Assembly (NCBI GenBank): GCA_001600875.1
Contig: BCLD01000021.1
Span: forward strand, 291,892-355,891
Source: Solicoccozyma terricola
Lineage: Eukaryota; Basidiomycota; Tremellomycetes; Filobasidiales; Piskurozymaceae
Direction of reading: 5' to 3'
Length of the DNA: 64,000 bases
In this document: piece by piece, positions 21,386 through 37,631 of the stretch
Position numbering within the stretch: position 1 is the first letter of the stretch
Layout: each line of letters opens with the position of its first letter
Made by a program: the position numbers and the translations under genes
Notes under the pieces: model-generated
What the model saw: only the letters and a program-made list of their open reading frames with translations
What the model was told of the DNA's origin: nothing
Databases searched by the model: none

Positions 21386-23392
21386 ATGTTCTCCAAGATC
21401 TTTGCTGTTATTGCCTTGGCCGCCACCGTTATCGCTCAGGCCACGGTTCAAACCCCAGTGAGTAAGCGGCTTCTCCTTCCACCTCCTCTACCCAACCTAG
21501 GCTGGGCCACCTACCCTTGGGGAATACCACCCTAGGTGGATGCTATGCTAGGTCATGCAACCAGTTCGCTCGGGTATGGATAATAACAAGCGGTGGATTC
21601 GACGATTAGGACGAGTGGAGGGGAATACACGGGTCTGAGATGGGGAATTTGTCGTGCCAACTCACACCATGTTCGCATGGAGTATTGGCTCTACCACTTT
21701 TTTTCAATGCAATCATCTCTTCGATGATTCCGTCGATACCATACTCCGGACCCTTCTGGTGTGCGATCAAGCGAAGAACAATACTGACATTTTTCGCTTC
21801 CCCGTTTCTGCTGTCCGGTGTTCATCGGGTCCAATAGGCTTCCGTCGTCCAGTGCCGTAAGTCGAGAGTTAGTCATCCATTCGATGCGAGATCAATCATT
21901 TATTTGTTTTTCCATTTTCTTTTCCTCTTCTCCCTTTCCTCCTTTCCCCTTCCAATTTCATCTTGACTGCCTTTCACCCGCCCTTACCTCCCTCCACCCA
22001 TCTCGCTTTGTTGTTTAACCGTTCCATCATCTCACTCTCGTCTCGCTCCTCCAAATCATCCTGCCCTCGAACGAAAACTCTCCCCGTCATCCTTCTTCCA
22101 CGCATTAGAACCGGTCGCTATCCTTTTCTCCGGTGGTTCCCCTCCCTACTTCCTGTGAGTGTTGCGATTCTCCATCTTACGTCCGTGCTACCCTGCGGGT
22201 GGCCTGGATGAATTTGGGAATCGGGTCTGGGTTTGGTCGAGGAAGAGGGAACCGGGTTGCACGAGGAAGCGGATTAGATAAGGGTGAACACGAGTTGGGT
22301 TGCGTGGATGATGCCTGCTTCCGGACGGATCGCGGTGCCGACGTTTTAAAATGATTACGCAAGATCACTTGTTGAGTGACCAATGATCGAGGATGAGACA
22401 GTAGTGTAGCTGGAGATTGTGCAACTTTTGTTTCTATTCTTGCCGGAGACCCCTCCCTCTTGCTGATGCTGACCTTTTTTTCATCCACCACCAGCTCCGT
22501 CATCCCAGGAGGTCAGACCGCAGCAGCCGCTCTCGTAGACTTTGGACAAGTTCAGAGCTCCCCATACACTTGGACCGTTAACCTCCCCGCCGGGACTTCC
22601 ATCACCTTCAAGATCACTGACAGCTCTGGAGTGTGAGTTTGAAGTTTGGGCACTTCACAAAAAGTCGAAAAATGAAATGATGTCATGGCTGACGCGAATG
22701 AACTTTTCTTTCCATCCCTGACAGTACCTCTTACTCCGCTCCTGTCACCATTCAATCTGGTTCCTCGTCCGCCTGTTTGACCTCGTCCGCCGGTGCATCT
22801 TCTACCTCTGCCGCTTCTTCTGCTACCGGTATCATTGCGTGAGTGGGCCAAGAAATGTATTAAATATATATCTCGCGGGAAGGTGCTTTTTTTTTCTTCT
22901 TTCGCTGACATCATGCCCGATGGGATTAGCTCTGGTTCATCTTCGGCGTCGTCGGTTTCTTCTGCGGTCTCTCCTGCGACCAGCGCGACCTCTGCTGCGG
23001 CGACCAGTGCCCCAGCTACCGTTGCCTCCTCGTGAGTTTTGCTTTACCCCGCCGACTTGGCGTGCGGTGGACATGAGTTGGGATGGAATTTTTGACCCTC
23101 CACATTGACCACTCATCAGCACCTCGACTCGTGCCGCTTCGTCTGCTGAGTCCTCCGTTGCGTCCCGCGCTTCGTCCGCCGTTGGTAGCGCTTCGTCCGC
23201 TGTGTCGTCTGCTGTGGCTTCTGCCACGTAAGTGTACCCTCTCGTCGTTTCCGGAAGCTACCACTTGACCTCTGAAACCAATCCCCACGTTCTCAATTCA
23301 GCTCCAAGTCTGGGGCTCAGCCTACTGGTATCGCCAACGTTGGAGCCGCTCTCGCTCTCGGTCTCCTCGGAGGTGCTGCTGCCCTTCTCTAA
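21386..23392 (+). CDS. Secreted Kre9/Knh1-like, GPI-anchored Ser/Ala-rich wall protein
   Basis: Eight exons (21386-21457, 21838-21856, 22109-22154, 22495-22632, 22725-22838, 22930-23031, 23120-23227, 23302-23392) sum to 690 nt, 229 residues. A signal peptide (about residues 1-18) is followed by one Ig-like Kre9/KNH domain: ASVVQCQPVAILFSGG, SPPYFLSVIPGG, SSPYTWTVNLPAGTS and FKITDSSGV. The distal half is a Ser/Ala/Thr tract that should be heavily O-mannosylated. The C-terminus ends in a hydrophobic AALALGLLGGAAALL after a small-residue stretch, a typical GPI-attachment signal. Basidiomycetes have many such proteins; a role in beta-glucan assembly is known for yeast Kre9 but is only inferred here. 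Exon 2 is 19 nt, and introns 1 to 3 are unusually long (250-380 nt). Confidence 0.85.
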
Positions 23393-24208
23393 GCGCCGGG
23401 CCACGACGCACGACGCCCTCGACGAGGGTGTTTGAAGGCGCGGCCGACCGGGGGGGTCAAGTGGATATGGACGGATGTAATGGTGCGGGTTTCGGTGTAG
23501 ACCTGGCAAAAAATTTGTCAAAGAGCGGATCCCTCTTCGGACGGTGAAGGCTGGACACAAGTCGTTTTGGGGGGATTTTCCGCTTTTGGTTTTTGGATTT
23601 TGACCTTTTTAAACTTGGATCTTTTGAACTTTTATTTTCTTCTTCTCTCCCTTTCTCATCTCTACACGAAAAATTTATTGGGACGTGTCCGGACTCTGAA
23701 CCTTTTTTCTATTACCACAAATACTATAAGTTGGATATTATAACGTAGGATACTTTTTGGTCCTATTTAATACGTGTTGCTTGTCTCCTACTCGGCCTCC
23801 CGTCCACCGTGAGAACCGCGTTCGCCATTCCCCCTCCCCCCCTTTCCCCCCGGCCCCGATCTATTCTGACCTCGGACGGCACACAGCTCCAGAGCATTTT
23901 CACAATCAACCCACTCCGCTCAGTCAGCTTCAACCAACAGCAGGTCATCGCAACAGGAGTCACTTTTCACTCATAGTCGCTCTCCATCGCTTTCCATCAG
24001 CCGCAATCATCTACCCCGGACCGCTCGGTGCAAGTTTATCCACTTGCCGTGTCTATCCGCGCTGCGAACGGAGGTCTTTGACTCGGTGCTCCCCGGCGTC
24101 CATAGGTCGCTCTCACAAAAACTTTTAAAAAGAAACAGGAGGAGCTTGAGATTCCGAGTACTATCTTTGCACCACAACTGTACAAAGAGACGTTGAAAAC
24201 AAGTCAAG
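23393..24208. other. Intergenic: 3' UTR of wall protein and RSP5 promoter/leader
   Basis: An 816-bp stretch without a supported gene. The first part (23570-23760) is T-rich with long pyrimidine runs and looks like a 3' UTR and terminator. The second part (23800-24208) is C-rich, then CT-rich, and should hold the RSP5 promoter and 5' leader. Confidence 0.5.
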
Positions 24209-27873
<3,665 letters not shown>

Positions 27874-28322
27874 GTAGATGATGGCTTCAGATTTGAATCG
27901 ACGTTTTTTTCCTCTTCTGTCACTGTGTATCAATAGCGACGCTTTGTTCCTGCGATATTCAGTTTTGTAACAGCTCTCATTCGTACTACATATATTTCGT
28001 CATTCCTGCATTCCTGGTAGTCCTCGCGTGTCGAGCACATCGCGAGTTGGATCGATCGATTCCGTTCGACAGAGCTGTCCTACATGACATCACGGTTAGG
28101 TATTCGACGCTGCAACATCGATAGCACCGGTATCTATGCCCTGTGATTGCCATGATAACCACCAAACACTTATTGTGTGCTTCGTGTGCCCGCCTCACAC
28201 GCCCATCGTCTCTACTTATTAAACCACTCCACCCATTGCCTTTGGTATTTACAGCCCAGCAGCTTCCCTCACCAGACTATATCTCCTCCGTCACAGTTCC
28301 CCTCAATCACTTTCGTACAAGA
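27874..28322. other. Intergenic between RSP5 and the dehydrogenase remnant
   Basis: About 450 bp. An open frame continues upstream of the SDR start (from about 28152) and would add a basic leader, but I see no independent support. Nothing else is recognised. Confidence 0.4.
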
Positions 28323-29499
28323 ATGTCAGGAAAGCCCGAGCCATCGAAGACCTGGGGAGTCGATCTCGTGAGTGCGGACGGGCTGGCGAGCTCCTTGCAA
28401 CATCGATATTCAATCTGACTTGCGAAATTCCCCCTCGGAGTGGGAAGTGTATCATCGTCACAGGAGGCAACAGGGGCATAGGATTGGGTAAGTGACAGTT
28501 GAAGATATCACCCCCATGACATGCTGTTGAACTTGATCACCCTCTTTCCCAGCCATGAGCCGACAGCTCGCCCAAGGTGAGACTGGCGTTCTCTACCATG
28601 CTGATCTCTGTGGCTGACTTCCTCGGTTGAACAAAACTGCAGCCGGAGCACATGTTGTGAGTCCCGCTTGCTTCGAGTTGTCTCTGTGGAGCGTCTGGGC
28701 TAGATTTGTAAATGATGGCCTGAGGTAGGGCTCAAGAGTCAGAGAACACGAGAGATTGAGAGAGACTTTGGAGTTACCTGCAAGGTCAGCCGGGAATGAC
28801 TCTGAACTTGCTAGCTGCCTGCTCAACCATACTTCTCAGGCTTACCAGCAGAACACGGCAGAGCAGAAGGAGATGGTTGATCTCGTGAAGCAGGTTTACG
28901 ACGACATTGGACCCGTCGGTGGAATTGTTTGCAACGCTGGTACTGCAGTCTCCAAGCCTGTTTTGGAGATGACAAGGGAGGACTTGATAGCCAGTTCTCA
29001 ACCAATGTTTGGGGTGTGTTTAATGCTTACCAAGCCTGCACGCTGTGAGTCGGAACGATTCAAATACGTCGCTCGCTTTGGTTAGCTGACTTCCGTCGTG
29101 TGGGATCGCAGGCTGTGGAAGGGACATGGCTACCAGAACGGAAAGATCGTAATCCCGTCTTGTAAGTTGCCAAAGGAACGCCGACCACTTGAGCACCAGA
29201 TTTGAAGCGAATTTCTCTGTCACTAATTGCAGCTATATCTGCTGTCATTGCAAACAAGGACTCGACTCAATGTTTCTATAATCCGTCCAAGGTGAGGGGC
29301 CCACTCCCAATCCAGTGGCAAGGGGTTCTCAGTTGATTTTGGGCTGGGAACGACAGGCTGCTGTGTCGATGCTTGCGAAGACACTAGCTATGGAGTGGAG
29401 AGATATGGGAGTCACTGCCAATTGGTGAGTATCAGACCATCGGGTGCGTTGATCTGCGGTGTCTGATAATCGACAACCGTGTTATGCCTTAGCATTTAG
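28323..29499 (+). pseudogene. Short-chain dehydrogenase (sorbose-reductase-like), frameshifted and truncated
   Basis: Spliced pieces reproduce a cytosolic NAD(P)-dependent SDR. They include the cofactor loop CIIVTGGNRGIG, MSRQLAQAGAHV from a 24-nt and a 14-nt exon, the core IGPVGGIVCNAG, and the catalytic Tyr and Lys in FYNPSK. AAVSMLAKTLAMEW then leads to NC. Two lesions are visible. Near 28985 the frame must shift by one base for DSQFSTNVWGVFNAYQACT to follow MTRED. At 29497 the codon after the conserved Asn-Cys-Ile is TAG. Beyond it the usual Pro-Gly loop, substrate lid and C-terminal GTDMLVDGG motif are absent; the sequence becomes a GGTGGC repeat. Loss of the last quarter makes a sequencing error alone an insufficient explanation. 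Splice sites are still clean, so the decay looks recent. Confidence 0.7.
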
Positions 29500-29515
29500 T
29501 ACAGGGACCAAGGGG

Positions 29516-29539
29516 GGTGGCGGTGGCGGTGGCGGTGGC
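29516..29539 (+). repeat. (GGTGGC)4 tandem hexamer
   Basis: Four perfect copies of ggtggc directly follow the point where the dehydrogenase loses homology, next to a short poly-G. It may mark the breakpoint that removed the 3' end. Confidence 0.85.
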
Positions 29540-29710
29540 GAGAAAAAGTCGTGATTACGTAATAAAATGTGGTGAAAGGGTTGGTTGACCGAGTTGACAA
29601 GAAAAGAACTATGTTATGTAGACGAAATTCACAAGCAGACCATCCTGAAGCAAACCAGCTATCCAGCACCATCGTCCATACTGCCGTACAAGAGAGCCAT
29701 CAACGATATC

Positions 29711-32519
29711 ATGGACTCAGACCTCGACGAAGAGCTACTCGGCATCGCAGAGGACAAGCCAGGGCGAGCAGATCGTCCGTCCAAGAAGCGGTCCGCATCC
29801 AGCTCCTCCATTACCAGGCACGATGGGAAGAGAAAGAGAGCAGAGTGGGTGGTGGCCCCGAGCACGCGGTGTTGCATGTTGTAGTGACCGTTCTAACCTT
29901 ACAATTTGTTCCTTGCTCGCACAGAATTGATCCAGACGAGACAGAGGACGAGGATCTCGGCCGTCCAATCGCGCCAGCGAGTCGTGCCAGGACCGGGATA
30001 TCTGCAACATCAACCGGCGACGACGACGACGATGAGCAAGAAGGAGAGGAAGATGATGGTGACGAGGAAGAAGGCGACTATGACATGGATTTGGACATTG
30101 AATCCGAGGACGGTTACGATCCCGCGACTCGTCCGCCCGTCCGTTCCCATCCTACCGCATCCAACAGCCAACATGACAAGGTGACAGAGCCCTCTTCTCG
30201 TCCAGCGATAAAACGAGGATCGTCATCCAAGGAAAAAGTCAAGCCAGAACCCAAGACACCAAAGGAAAAAGTTCGTCCCAAGCCAAAGCCTAAGAAGGCT
30301 CCGGTGCCGAAGAAGTCTGCTGCGAGACCCAAGGCGAAGGACAAGAAGTCGGCGAACGGTCCTGCAGGTTTGTACCCTCTGGATGGAAAGTACAAGGATG
30401 CGGAAGATCGTGATTAGTGAGTCGATAGTCTCGGGGGTCCTTGGCAAACACAAAAGAGAGCTGAAGTCCCTTCTTCAAAACAATGACACTCAGCCTCGAC
30501 CAACTGCCTGAAATCGAACGTGAACAAATCCTTGCTGCCCGTTTGGAAGAACAACAACGAGAACTCGATCGACAAGCTTTGGGAGATCTTTACAAGCAAA
30601 CCGTCGGAAAAGATGTCGAGAGCGATGATGCGGAAGGCGAGGAAGATATGGATATCGATGAGGATAGCGAGGATGAGAAACCTTCGGGGAAGCAACAGGA
30701 ACCGAGGGAGGAAGAGGAGGAACCGAGACGTAGGCGATAAGCTGATATGGCAGTGACATTCACCTTACATCACTGACTGCTCACCCGACTCTCTCTTGCA
30801 GGCAAACTTGGCAAAAAAGACGTCACTTCCAGCGCCATCAATGCTTTGAAAGAGAGAAGACAGGCGAAAACTGAACGCTCGACAAACAAGGTAAACTTTC
30901 TAGCTTCTTTCGTGACGCCGAATCGTCTTTGACGATTCCATCTATACCCGCCAGGCGGAAAGGCCAGCAGCTGGTCGCCGTCTCGATACAGATTCAGACA
31001 GCGGTGGATTTTCCTCCGAGGAAGGATCGATAACTCGCAGGCGACCCCGCCGCGATTACGATGATGAAGATGATGATGACTACGACGAGGGAGGGTATGG
31101 TGGCAAAGCCCGCTTGAGGAAACCCGATGAGGAATCTGAAAAGCAGGCCGAGTTGCCCGTGACTCCAGAGGACCTGAATGGAGTTCGTTTGAGTCGATGG
31201 GAACTGGCGGATATGAAACACAGAAGCTTTTTCAAAGAAATGGTTGTTGGTGAGTGGAGTGGAGACCGTAACACTATGGCAAAAGACTGTTACTAATGAC
31301 CGACTTGCGCCTTATAGGCGCCTTCGTTAAATGCTCTGCGGGTCTCGACGCTCATCAACAATTGAAATATCGGGTATTCGAGATTGTGGGTGAGTACAGC
31401 GAACATCCATATCGTCCCGTTGGCGCAAACGTAATTTTGGACCATCACAGGCGTGGAACCGGAAGGAGCCACCTATCGCATCGAGTACAAAGGCAAGGAA
31501 GTACCTGAGAACCGAAAGCTCCTTTTGCGATACGGCAATGTCAACAAGGCATACAAGATGTCTGATGTATCGAACAAAGACTTTGATCACGTACGTGTCC
31601 ACCCATAACCCCAGCTGATCGCCTTACACTGACATCTACGCTTGTTTCCTATCAGCGCGAGTTCCTTCGTTGGCAGATGACCACTAGAGCAGACAATGTC
31701 GAGATGCCTCGGAAGTCGCGATTGCGTGCAAAGCACAACCAGCTCAAGAAATTGCGGGACCTGCCAATCACTGAGGTAAGCTTCTGCTACCTCACCTCAA
31801 GTCAACGGCCTTGACGCTAATCTACGTTGTCCGGCCCTACAGCCAGAGATCAGAGCGAGGTTGGATACTCTTCAGGGACTAGGACATTTGTCTGCTACAT
31901 CCGCAGCACTGCAACGCCAGCGACTGTTCTCAGAACTTGAGTTGGCCAAGCGTAGCGATGACCAAACCTGGGTGGACCGGGCTCAGCGTGACCTCGATGC
32001 CTTTGAGGATTCGCTCGGCGCCACGTCCTCGTCTTCATGGCGAGATTCTGCGAACAACGGAATCGACCAGAGTGTCAATGCACTACTCGCCAAGGTCAAC
32101 GAGAAGAACAAGCGAGAAGCGCAGGAGACAGCAAAGCGTGCTCATCGGGCCGACCAGGCGCGACGCAAACTTGCCGATCAAATTGGTATGCTCGATCCGA
32201 GTGCGAGAGTGAAGATGAAGATGAACAAGCATGATGCTGGGTGAGTTTGCTGAGGGAACAACTGTCGTCTCTGCCCGTCTCCGATATTGACTCATCCGAC
32301 ATTTATCTCAGGGTACCGGAGTTACTTGCCAAGAGTCTTCAGGGACTCGAGGACAGGAAGAGGAACCAACTTGACAGCCAAGCAGCACCCCTAGGTCTAA
32401 CAGAACAGATCGTTATCACCGAAGAAGAAACAACAAAGCAGGGCAAACCTGTCACTCAGATGCGCAGGCTGGACGCAGCCGTGGCAAATGCTGTTGATTT
32501 TGATCTTGGCGATTTCTAG
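29711..32519 (+). CDS. RTF1: Rtf1, Paf1-complex subunit with Plus3 domain
   Basis: Rtf1 couples elongating RNA polymerase II to histone H2B ubiquitination and to Spt5. Ten exons (29711-29844, 29925-30416, 30494-30729, 30802-30890, 30955-31249, 31318-31389, 31451-31590, 31656-31775, 31843-32240, 32312-32519) sum to 2184 nt, 727 residues. The N-terminal part is acidic and Lys/Pro-rich. Next come YLDQLPEIEREQILAARLEE and an acidic block. The Plus3 domain spans exons 5-8: VRLSRWELADM, FKEMVVGAFVKC, YRVFEIVGVEP, TYRIEYKGKEV. A long charged helix follows (LRAKHNQLKKLRD). The order matches fungal Rtf1 throughout. The gene ends 103 bp from the convergent TRP5. Confidence 0.95.
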
Positions 32520-32622
32520 GCAAAGCATGATATGACCTCATAATCAGTTGTACAAAATGAGTTTCGTGCAGTCTATCATTTGCTTGTGTTTTGCGATGGT
32601 GAAGGGTATATTGACATCCTTC

Positions 32623-35619
32623 TCAGATGATGTGCCAGTCCAACTTATCGGCCCACTTGCCGGGAAGCATGTCTGCGATTTGTTCCACGTCCTTGTCTCC
32701 ACGACCAGACAGACACTGCGATGAGAAAGTGCGTGAGATGGAGCTCTAAAGCAAGATAAGATTGAGAAACGCGTACCAGTACCACGTTTGCGTCCTTTGG
32801 CAAGGTTTTCGCGACTTCGATTGCTCCCCAAATGGCGTGCGCCGTCTCGAGAGCGGGAATGATGCCTTCCAATTGAGTGCAGATTCGGAAAGCCCTCAAT
32901 GCTTCTTCATCGTTGGCTACTATGTATTCTGCTCTGCCAGAGTCCTTCAACCAAGCATGCTCGGGACCAACGCCCTGCAAATATTGACAAAGTCAGCTGG
33001 AGGGACCCGCTGGGGCGAACTGAATCTTTCAGACTCACAGGATAATCAAGACCGGCGGAGACAGAGTGAGTCTCAATAATTTGACCACTTGCGGATTGCA
33101 AGATGTAGGTTCGGACACCGTGCAGCACACCAGGCTTTCCCAAAGCAAGGGTAGCCGAGTGACGATCGGTATCGACACCTGTCGAGAGTTGGAGATAAGC
33201 GCCAGGCTCCAGCTAACAATGACAACGCCCACCACTTACCATCACCACCAGCCTCGACACCAATCAGTCTCACACCCTCATCTTTGATGAAATCGTAGAA
33301 TGTACCGATGGCGTTGCTTCCGCCTCCGACACAAGCTATGACGGCGTTTGGAAGCTTACCAATCTTTTCAGCGAGCTGCTCCTTGATCTCGCGACCGATA
33401 ACTCGCTGGAAGTCGCGAACGATAGTGGGGAAGGGGTGAGGTCCGATAGCAGATCCGACACAGTAGTGGGTGGTGGAAAGGTTGGTGACCCAGTCACGCA
33501 TTGCCTCGTTAATGGCGTCCTTGAGGGTCTGCGACCCGGAGTCGACAGGAATGACCTGAGATAGGCGGACGGGAAGTCATCAGCGGAAAATCACGCGAGA
33601 GATGGCGCAATGCCTATTCACCTGACCACCGAGCATTCTGATCCTGAAAACGTTCAAGGCTTGTCTCCGTACATCCTCCTTACCCATGTAAACGATGCAT
33701 TCCAATCCGAATCGAGCACAAGCGGTGGCGGTGGCGACACCGTGCTGTCCTGCACCAGTCTCGGCGATGATACGCTTCTTGCCCAGTCGACGAGCGAGCA
33801 GGATCTGCAAAGATATATACGATGAGTTCAATCACAAGTTGCAGGCAGATGCAGGAGCGGAGATGCTCACCTGGCCGATGGCGTTGTTGATTTTGTGGGA
33901 GCCTGTGTGATTGAGATCTTCACGCCTGTAGAAGATCAAGCTGTTAGTCTGCGGAAAAGGGTGATTACGAGACGATTGAGAATCTCACTTCATCCAGATT
34001 TGCGCTCCGCCAGCGTGCTCGGTCAACCTCTCGGCCAAGTACAGCTCGCTCGGTCTGTTCATGTATCCGTACATGCCGCGGAACTCCTTCCAGAATTCGG
34101 GATCAGCCAATGCATCCTTGTGAGCTTGCTCCAGCTCGGCAAGGCAGTCGACCAGACTTTCCGGCACGTATTGACCACCGAAAGCACCAAATCTCGCTGG
34201 AAGATGGTTCGGGTCGAGAGCTTTTGGTTCCTCGACGGCCAGAGGGTCGGCAGCCGGGATGGGCAGGGAGGGGGAAACGGGAGCGGATGGGTGTGCACCG
34301 TTGGCGTGGCCGTTGCCAGCGGCAGGAAGATCGAGAGACCTTGCCTTGATTGGGCGGCTTTCTCGCGGGGTACCCTTCAAGCTGATTTCTCGGCAGTAGG
34401 CCTCGAGAACGGACGCTGTCTGCTCAGCAGGTGCATCCTTGATGACTGAGACGATCCTGGAACCGATGACGACGCCGTCGGCACCTGAAGCAGCAACGGC
34501 TTCGAAGTGGGTTCGGTTGGCTACACCGAAGCCGACGGCGAGTGGGACGGGAGTGAATGCACGGATTCGAGCTATGAGCTCTGGGAGAGATGCAGACATG
34601 GATGAGCCGGAGGAGGAGCCAGTGGTACCCATCTGAGGAGACAGAAAGAGATCAGTCAAAGTCATGCACACTGCAGGACAGACTGTACAGGAGAACCGAC
34701 CTTTGACACGACGTAGATGAAAGAATCGGCGATGGAAGCCAAGAACTTGACTCGACCTACGCTGGTGGACGGTGCGATGAGAGGGACATAGGAGATGCTA
34801 GAGACAGGGCGAAAAGAGGATGTAAGGGATTTGAGCGGCTCGTGTAGCCGAGCATCTCTGCTCGCTCTCTCGCGGCACTCACCCTTCCGACTTGCAGATC
34901 TCGCGGAACTTGACGGCCTCCTCGGGTGGTAGGTCGACGACGATGAAACCGTTTGCACCTGCGAGTTTGGCCTCCTTGACGGCCTCCTCTTCACCGAAAG
35001 ACATCAGTGGGTTGTAGTAGCCTGTAAATTCGAGGAGAATGTTAGGCCATGCGTGCGCAGAGGAATGAGGAATCGGACAGAGAGTAAAGCACGCACCCAT
35101 GAGCAATACTGGCGCCTTCAATCCCTGTGACCGTGCTTGCTTGACATAGTCGAGACACTCCCTGTAGCCGACACTGTTGGCAAGTGCAATCTGTTCGCGA
35201 ATCACGACCCGTCAGACCATTGTCTGACTAAAAAAAGATCGTTGCAATTCGCCATATTGTCCTCACAGTGTTCGATCCTTGGATCACTGGACCATCGGCT
35301 ATCGGGTCGCTGAATGGGACCCCGAGCTCAATGATATCTGCACCGCCCGCTTCCATTGCGAGCATGAGAGGCACGGTGCTGTCTACCTTGGGGAAGCCAG
35401 CGGTGAGGAAGGTGACGAAGGCGCTGTTGGAATTGGAGTAGGAGTAGGTGAGCAGGGTTGGAAGCGATGGTGATAGTGGTAATCAGCGTGAGACTTACGG
35501 CTCTCCCTGGCGTGTGAGATGGTCATTGGAATAAGTTCGATGGACTGGTGTGTGCCAGGTTGCCGCCAACTCACCTCCTCCTTCTTCGCTGCAAAGACCT
35601 GCTTGAGATGTTCTGCCAT
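32623..35619 (-). CDS. TRP5: Bifunctional tryptophan synthase (alpha-beta fusion)
   Basis: The enzyme converts indole-3-glycerol phosphate and serine to tryptophan, channelling indole between its two halves. Thirteen exons (35575-35619, 35499-35506, 35267-35423, 35097-35190, 34883-35021, 34701-34797, 33989-34632, 33871-33925, 33622-33804, 33240-33555, 33039-33178, 32777-32974, 32623-32715) give 2169 nt, 722 residues. The alpha half shows [24 protein letters not shown] with catalytic Glu and Asp, and AVGFGVAN. A Gly/Ala/Pro linker joins it to the beta half. That half has FGGQYVPE, the PLP lysine in [25 protein letters not shown], the phosphate loop GGGSNAIG, and a C-terminal [12 protein letters not shown]. 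The 8-nt second exon restores KKEEGEPAFVTF. A GGTGGATG-type repeat lies just upstream of the ATG. Confidence 0.97.
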
Positions 35620-35631
35620 AGTGGATGATAG

Positions 35632-35670
35632 ATGGATGGGTGGATGGGTGGATGGGTGGATGGGTGGATG
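35632..35670. repeat. Tandem ggatgggt octamer in the TRP5 leader
   Basis: About five copies of the 8-bp unit ggatgggt start 13 bp upstream of the TRP5 ATG. On the TRP5 strand they read as CATCCACC-type repeats in the 5' leader or core promoter. Being close to the start codon, their length could affect transcription start or leader structure. Confidence 0.9.
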
Positions 35671-35879
35671 TACGAACGAATGGATGTGGTCGCCGAGTCA
35701 CCATCCATAGTTCCACAGCAGGACATTTCCGATCGGGCGAAGCGGACATGATGTTGGATGTCCGTGTGGCCACTAACCACCCCTCCCCGTCTCAGTCGCT
35801 CGCTCACTCACCACCCAGTCAACTTCATTCCCTCACTCCCTCACTGCCCCATCCCACCACCACCACCACCTCCTCCAAC

Positions 35880-37631
35880 ATGCATCCAGAATCCTCCTCA
35901 TCACATCCCCCGATACTCAAACGCTACCGTGCCTACTTCACCCCACATCAGGTCAACATCCTACAGCTCCGTCAGAGAGGAAAGCTATCCACATCCAGAC
36001 ATGAGCGAAATCGCCAGGTAGCTTGCTCATTCATCGACGCAGTTGGAGTACGCATTGGATTGTGCGTGGTAGTGACAGTGCGATACACCTGCTACTTACA
36101 CGTCGACTGACCGCTACGCGCTTGCTTATTCTAGTCCACGGCGGGTCATCGCAACAGCTCAGACACTCTACCACCGCTTCCATCTCTTCTTTCCCGTAAA
36201 GGACTTCAACTATCAAGTGAGTTGCTGCGAGCGCAGCGAACAACTCCCTCCCTTCGCGAGTCAAACACCGAGGAGCTCTATGTCTTCTGCGAGCACAGCG
36301 AGCAATATTCCTTCTGACTGTAGCGAACAACACTCTCCTTCTTTCTCCTTCTCTTCTCCTCCTCCTGCCCCTCCTGCTTCGCGACTCTCTCCTTCCTCCA
36401 ACACTTCTGGCTTAATCCCAAATGTCACTACAAACACTGACTATTCCATTTTTGTACCCCATCAGGAAATCGCCCTCACTACCCTCTACGTCTCCTCCAA
36501 ACTCCACGATACCCTGAAGAAGCCTCGGGACATCATTCTCGCATCCTACGCCATTCGATTCCCCGATCTCCTAAAGGGTCGAGTCGCAGTGGATCCTGCC
36601 ACGGTAGACCAGAAAATGCTGGAAAATGACCGGAGAAAGGTGTTGAGCATCGAGAGACTCGTGTTGGAGACGATTTGTTTCAACTTTAGACTCGGTGACA
36701 GAAGTGCATTTGCATGTGTCGTCAAGCTGGCAAAGGCGCTGAAACGTAAGTCTCGAGATTGATTGCACACTGATTCACCAGTTGACGACGCACGCTGACA
36801 TGTACGCCTGTCACAGTCAGTAAAGAATTCACACATAGTGCTTGGCGGGTGACAGCCGACGTGTATGTCTCCAAGCGGGTCGTCGGTGGCGACACAACTT
36901 AAAACCTCCTTGCTGAGCAAGTTTCACTCCTCTTCACAGATACCGCACTCTCAGTCCGCTCCAATATCCTCCACAGAGTCTGTGCCTGGCAGCAATATAC
37001 GTCTCAGCTCTACTACTGCGTAACGGCGATGTGTTGAATCATCTACGGTCTGAGAACAAGAGTTCAAATGACCTCGAAGACGACGACATTGCCAAGGAAG
37101 CAGGGAGAGTGCAGTCGCTTTTGGGTCAGACGGGTTGGTGGGAGGATACCTTTGTGTCGACTGCTTCTCAGATACAATGTGGGCATCGCGACATTGTGTC
37201 CCTGCCTGCAAGAATACTGACCCCGCCATCCCTTACCAGACATATGCCACGACCTCCTCGATATTTACATCGTCGCAGGGACACACCCAATCGGTGATCC
37301 TTCCACGTCGCTGATATCCTCACCCATGTCGCCATCCGAGAGGCCCATGGACTCATTGGCTGGTCTCTCAAACCCTGGTAATCTGGCTGCACTAATGCAA
37401 GCCTCGACCAACTTTATCCTTCCGGCGTTTTGGAATCCACAAACCCTGACGCAGCTCAAGATTGCACTTCGGGAGCTTGCTCCTTCTGCAACCATCAATG
37501 AAATGACTGAAACATTAACCGCTGGTCCCTCAGTGCAACCTTTGACGGCAATGGCAGGGAGCGACATCCTCGGCGACGTAGCAGAGGGTCTAGGGCAAAA
37601 GGATAGCACAGTGAGATTTGTGACGGCATGA
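35880..37631 (+). CDS. CTK2: CTD kinase cyclin subunit, Ctk2-like
   Basis: Ctk2 is the cyclin of the CTDK-I complex, which phosphorylates Ser2 of the RNA polymerase II C-terminal repeats. Six exons (35880-36061, 36135-36216, 36466-36745, 36817-36862, 36940-37178, 37240-37631) sum to 1221 nt, 406 residues. The first cyclin box shows ACSFIDAVGVRIGFPRR, TAQTLYHRFHLFFPVKDF, ALTTLYVSSKLHDTLKKPRDI, and a helix from LSIERLVLETICFNF. A second box continues with AWRVTADVYRTLSPLQYPPQ, SLCLAAIYVSALLL and ICHDLLDIYI. The C-terminal tail is low in charge and probably disordered. The match to a CTDK-I cyclin rather than cyclin K/T comes from the combined pattern; I could not test it by search. A 260-bp divergent promoter is shared with TRP5. 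Confidence 0.82.

Noticed and set aside
22937..23560. Arg-rich minus-strand open frames opposite the wall-protein gene
   Set aside because: They are antisense shadows of the Ser/Ala-rich coding exons.
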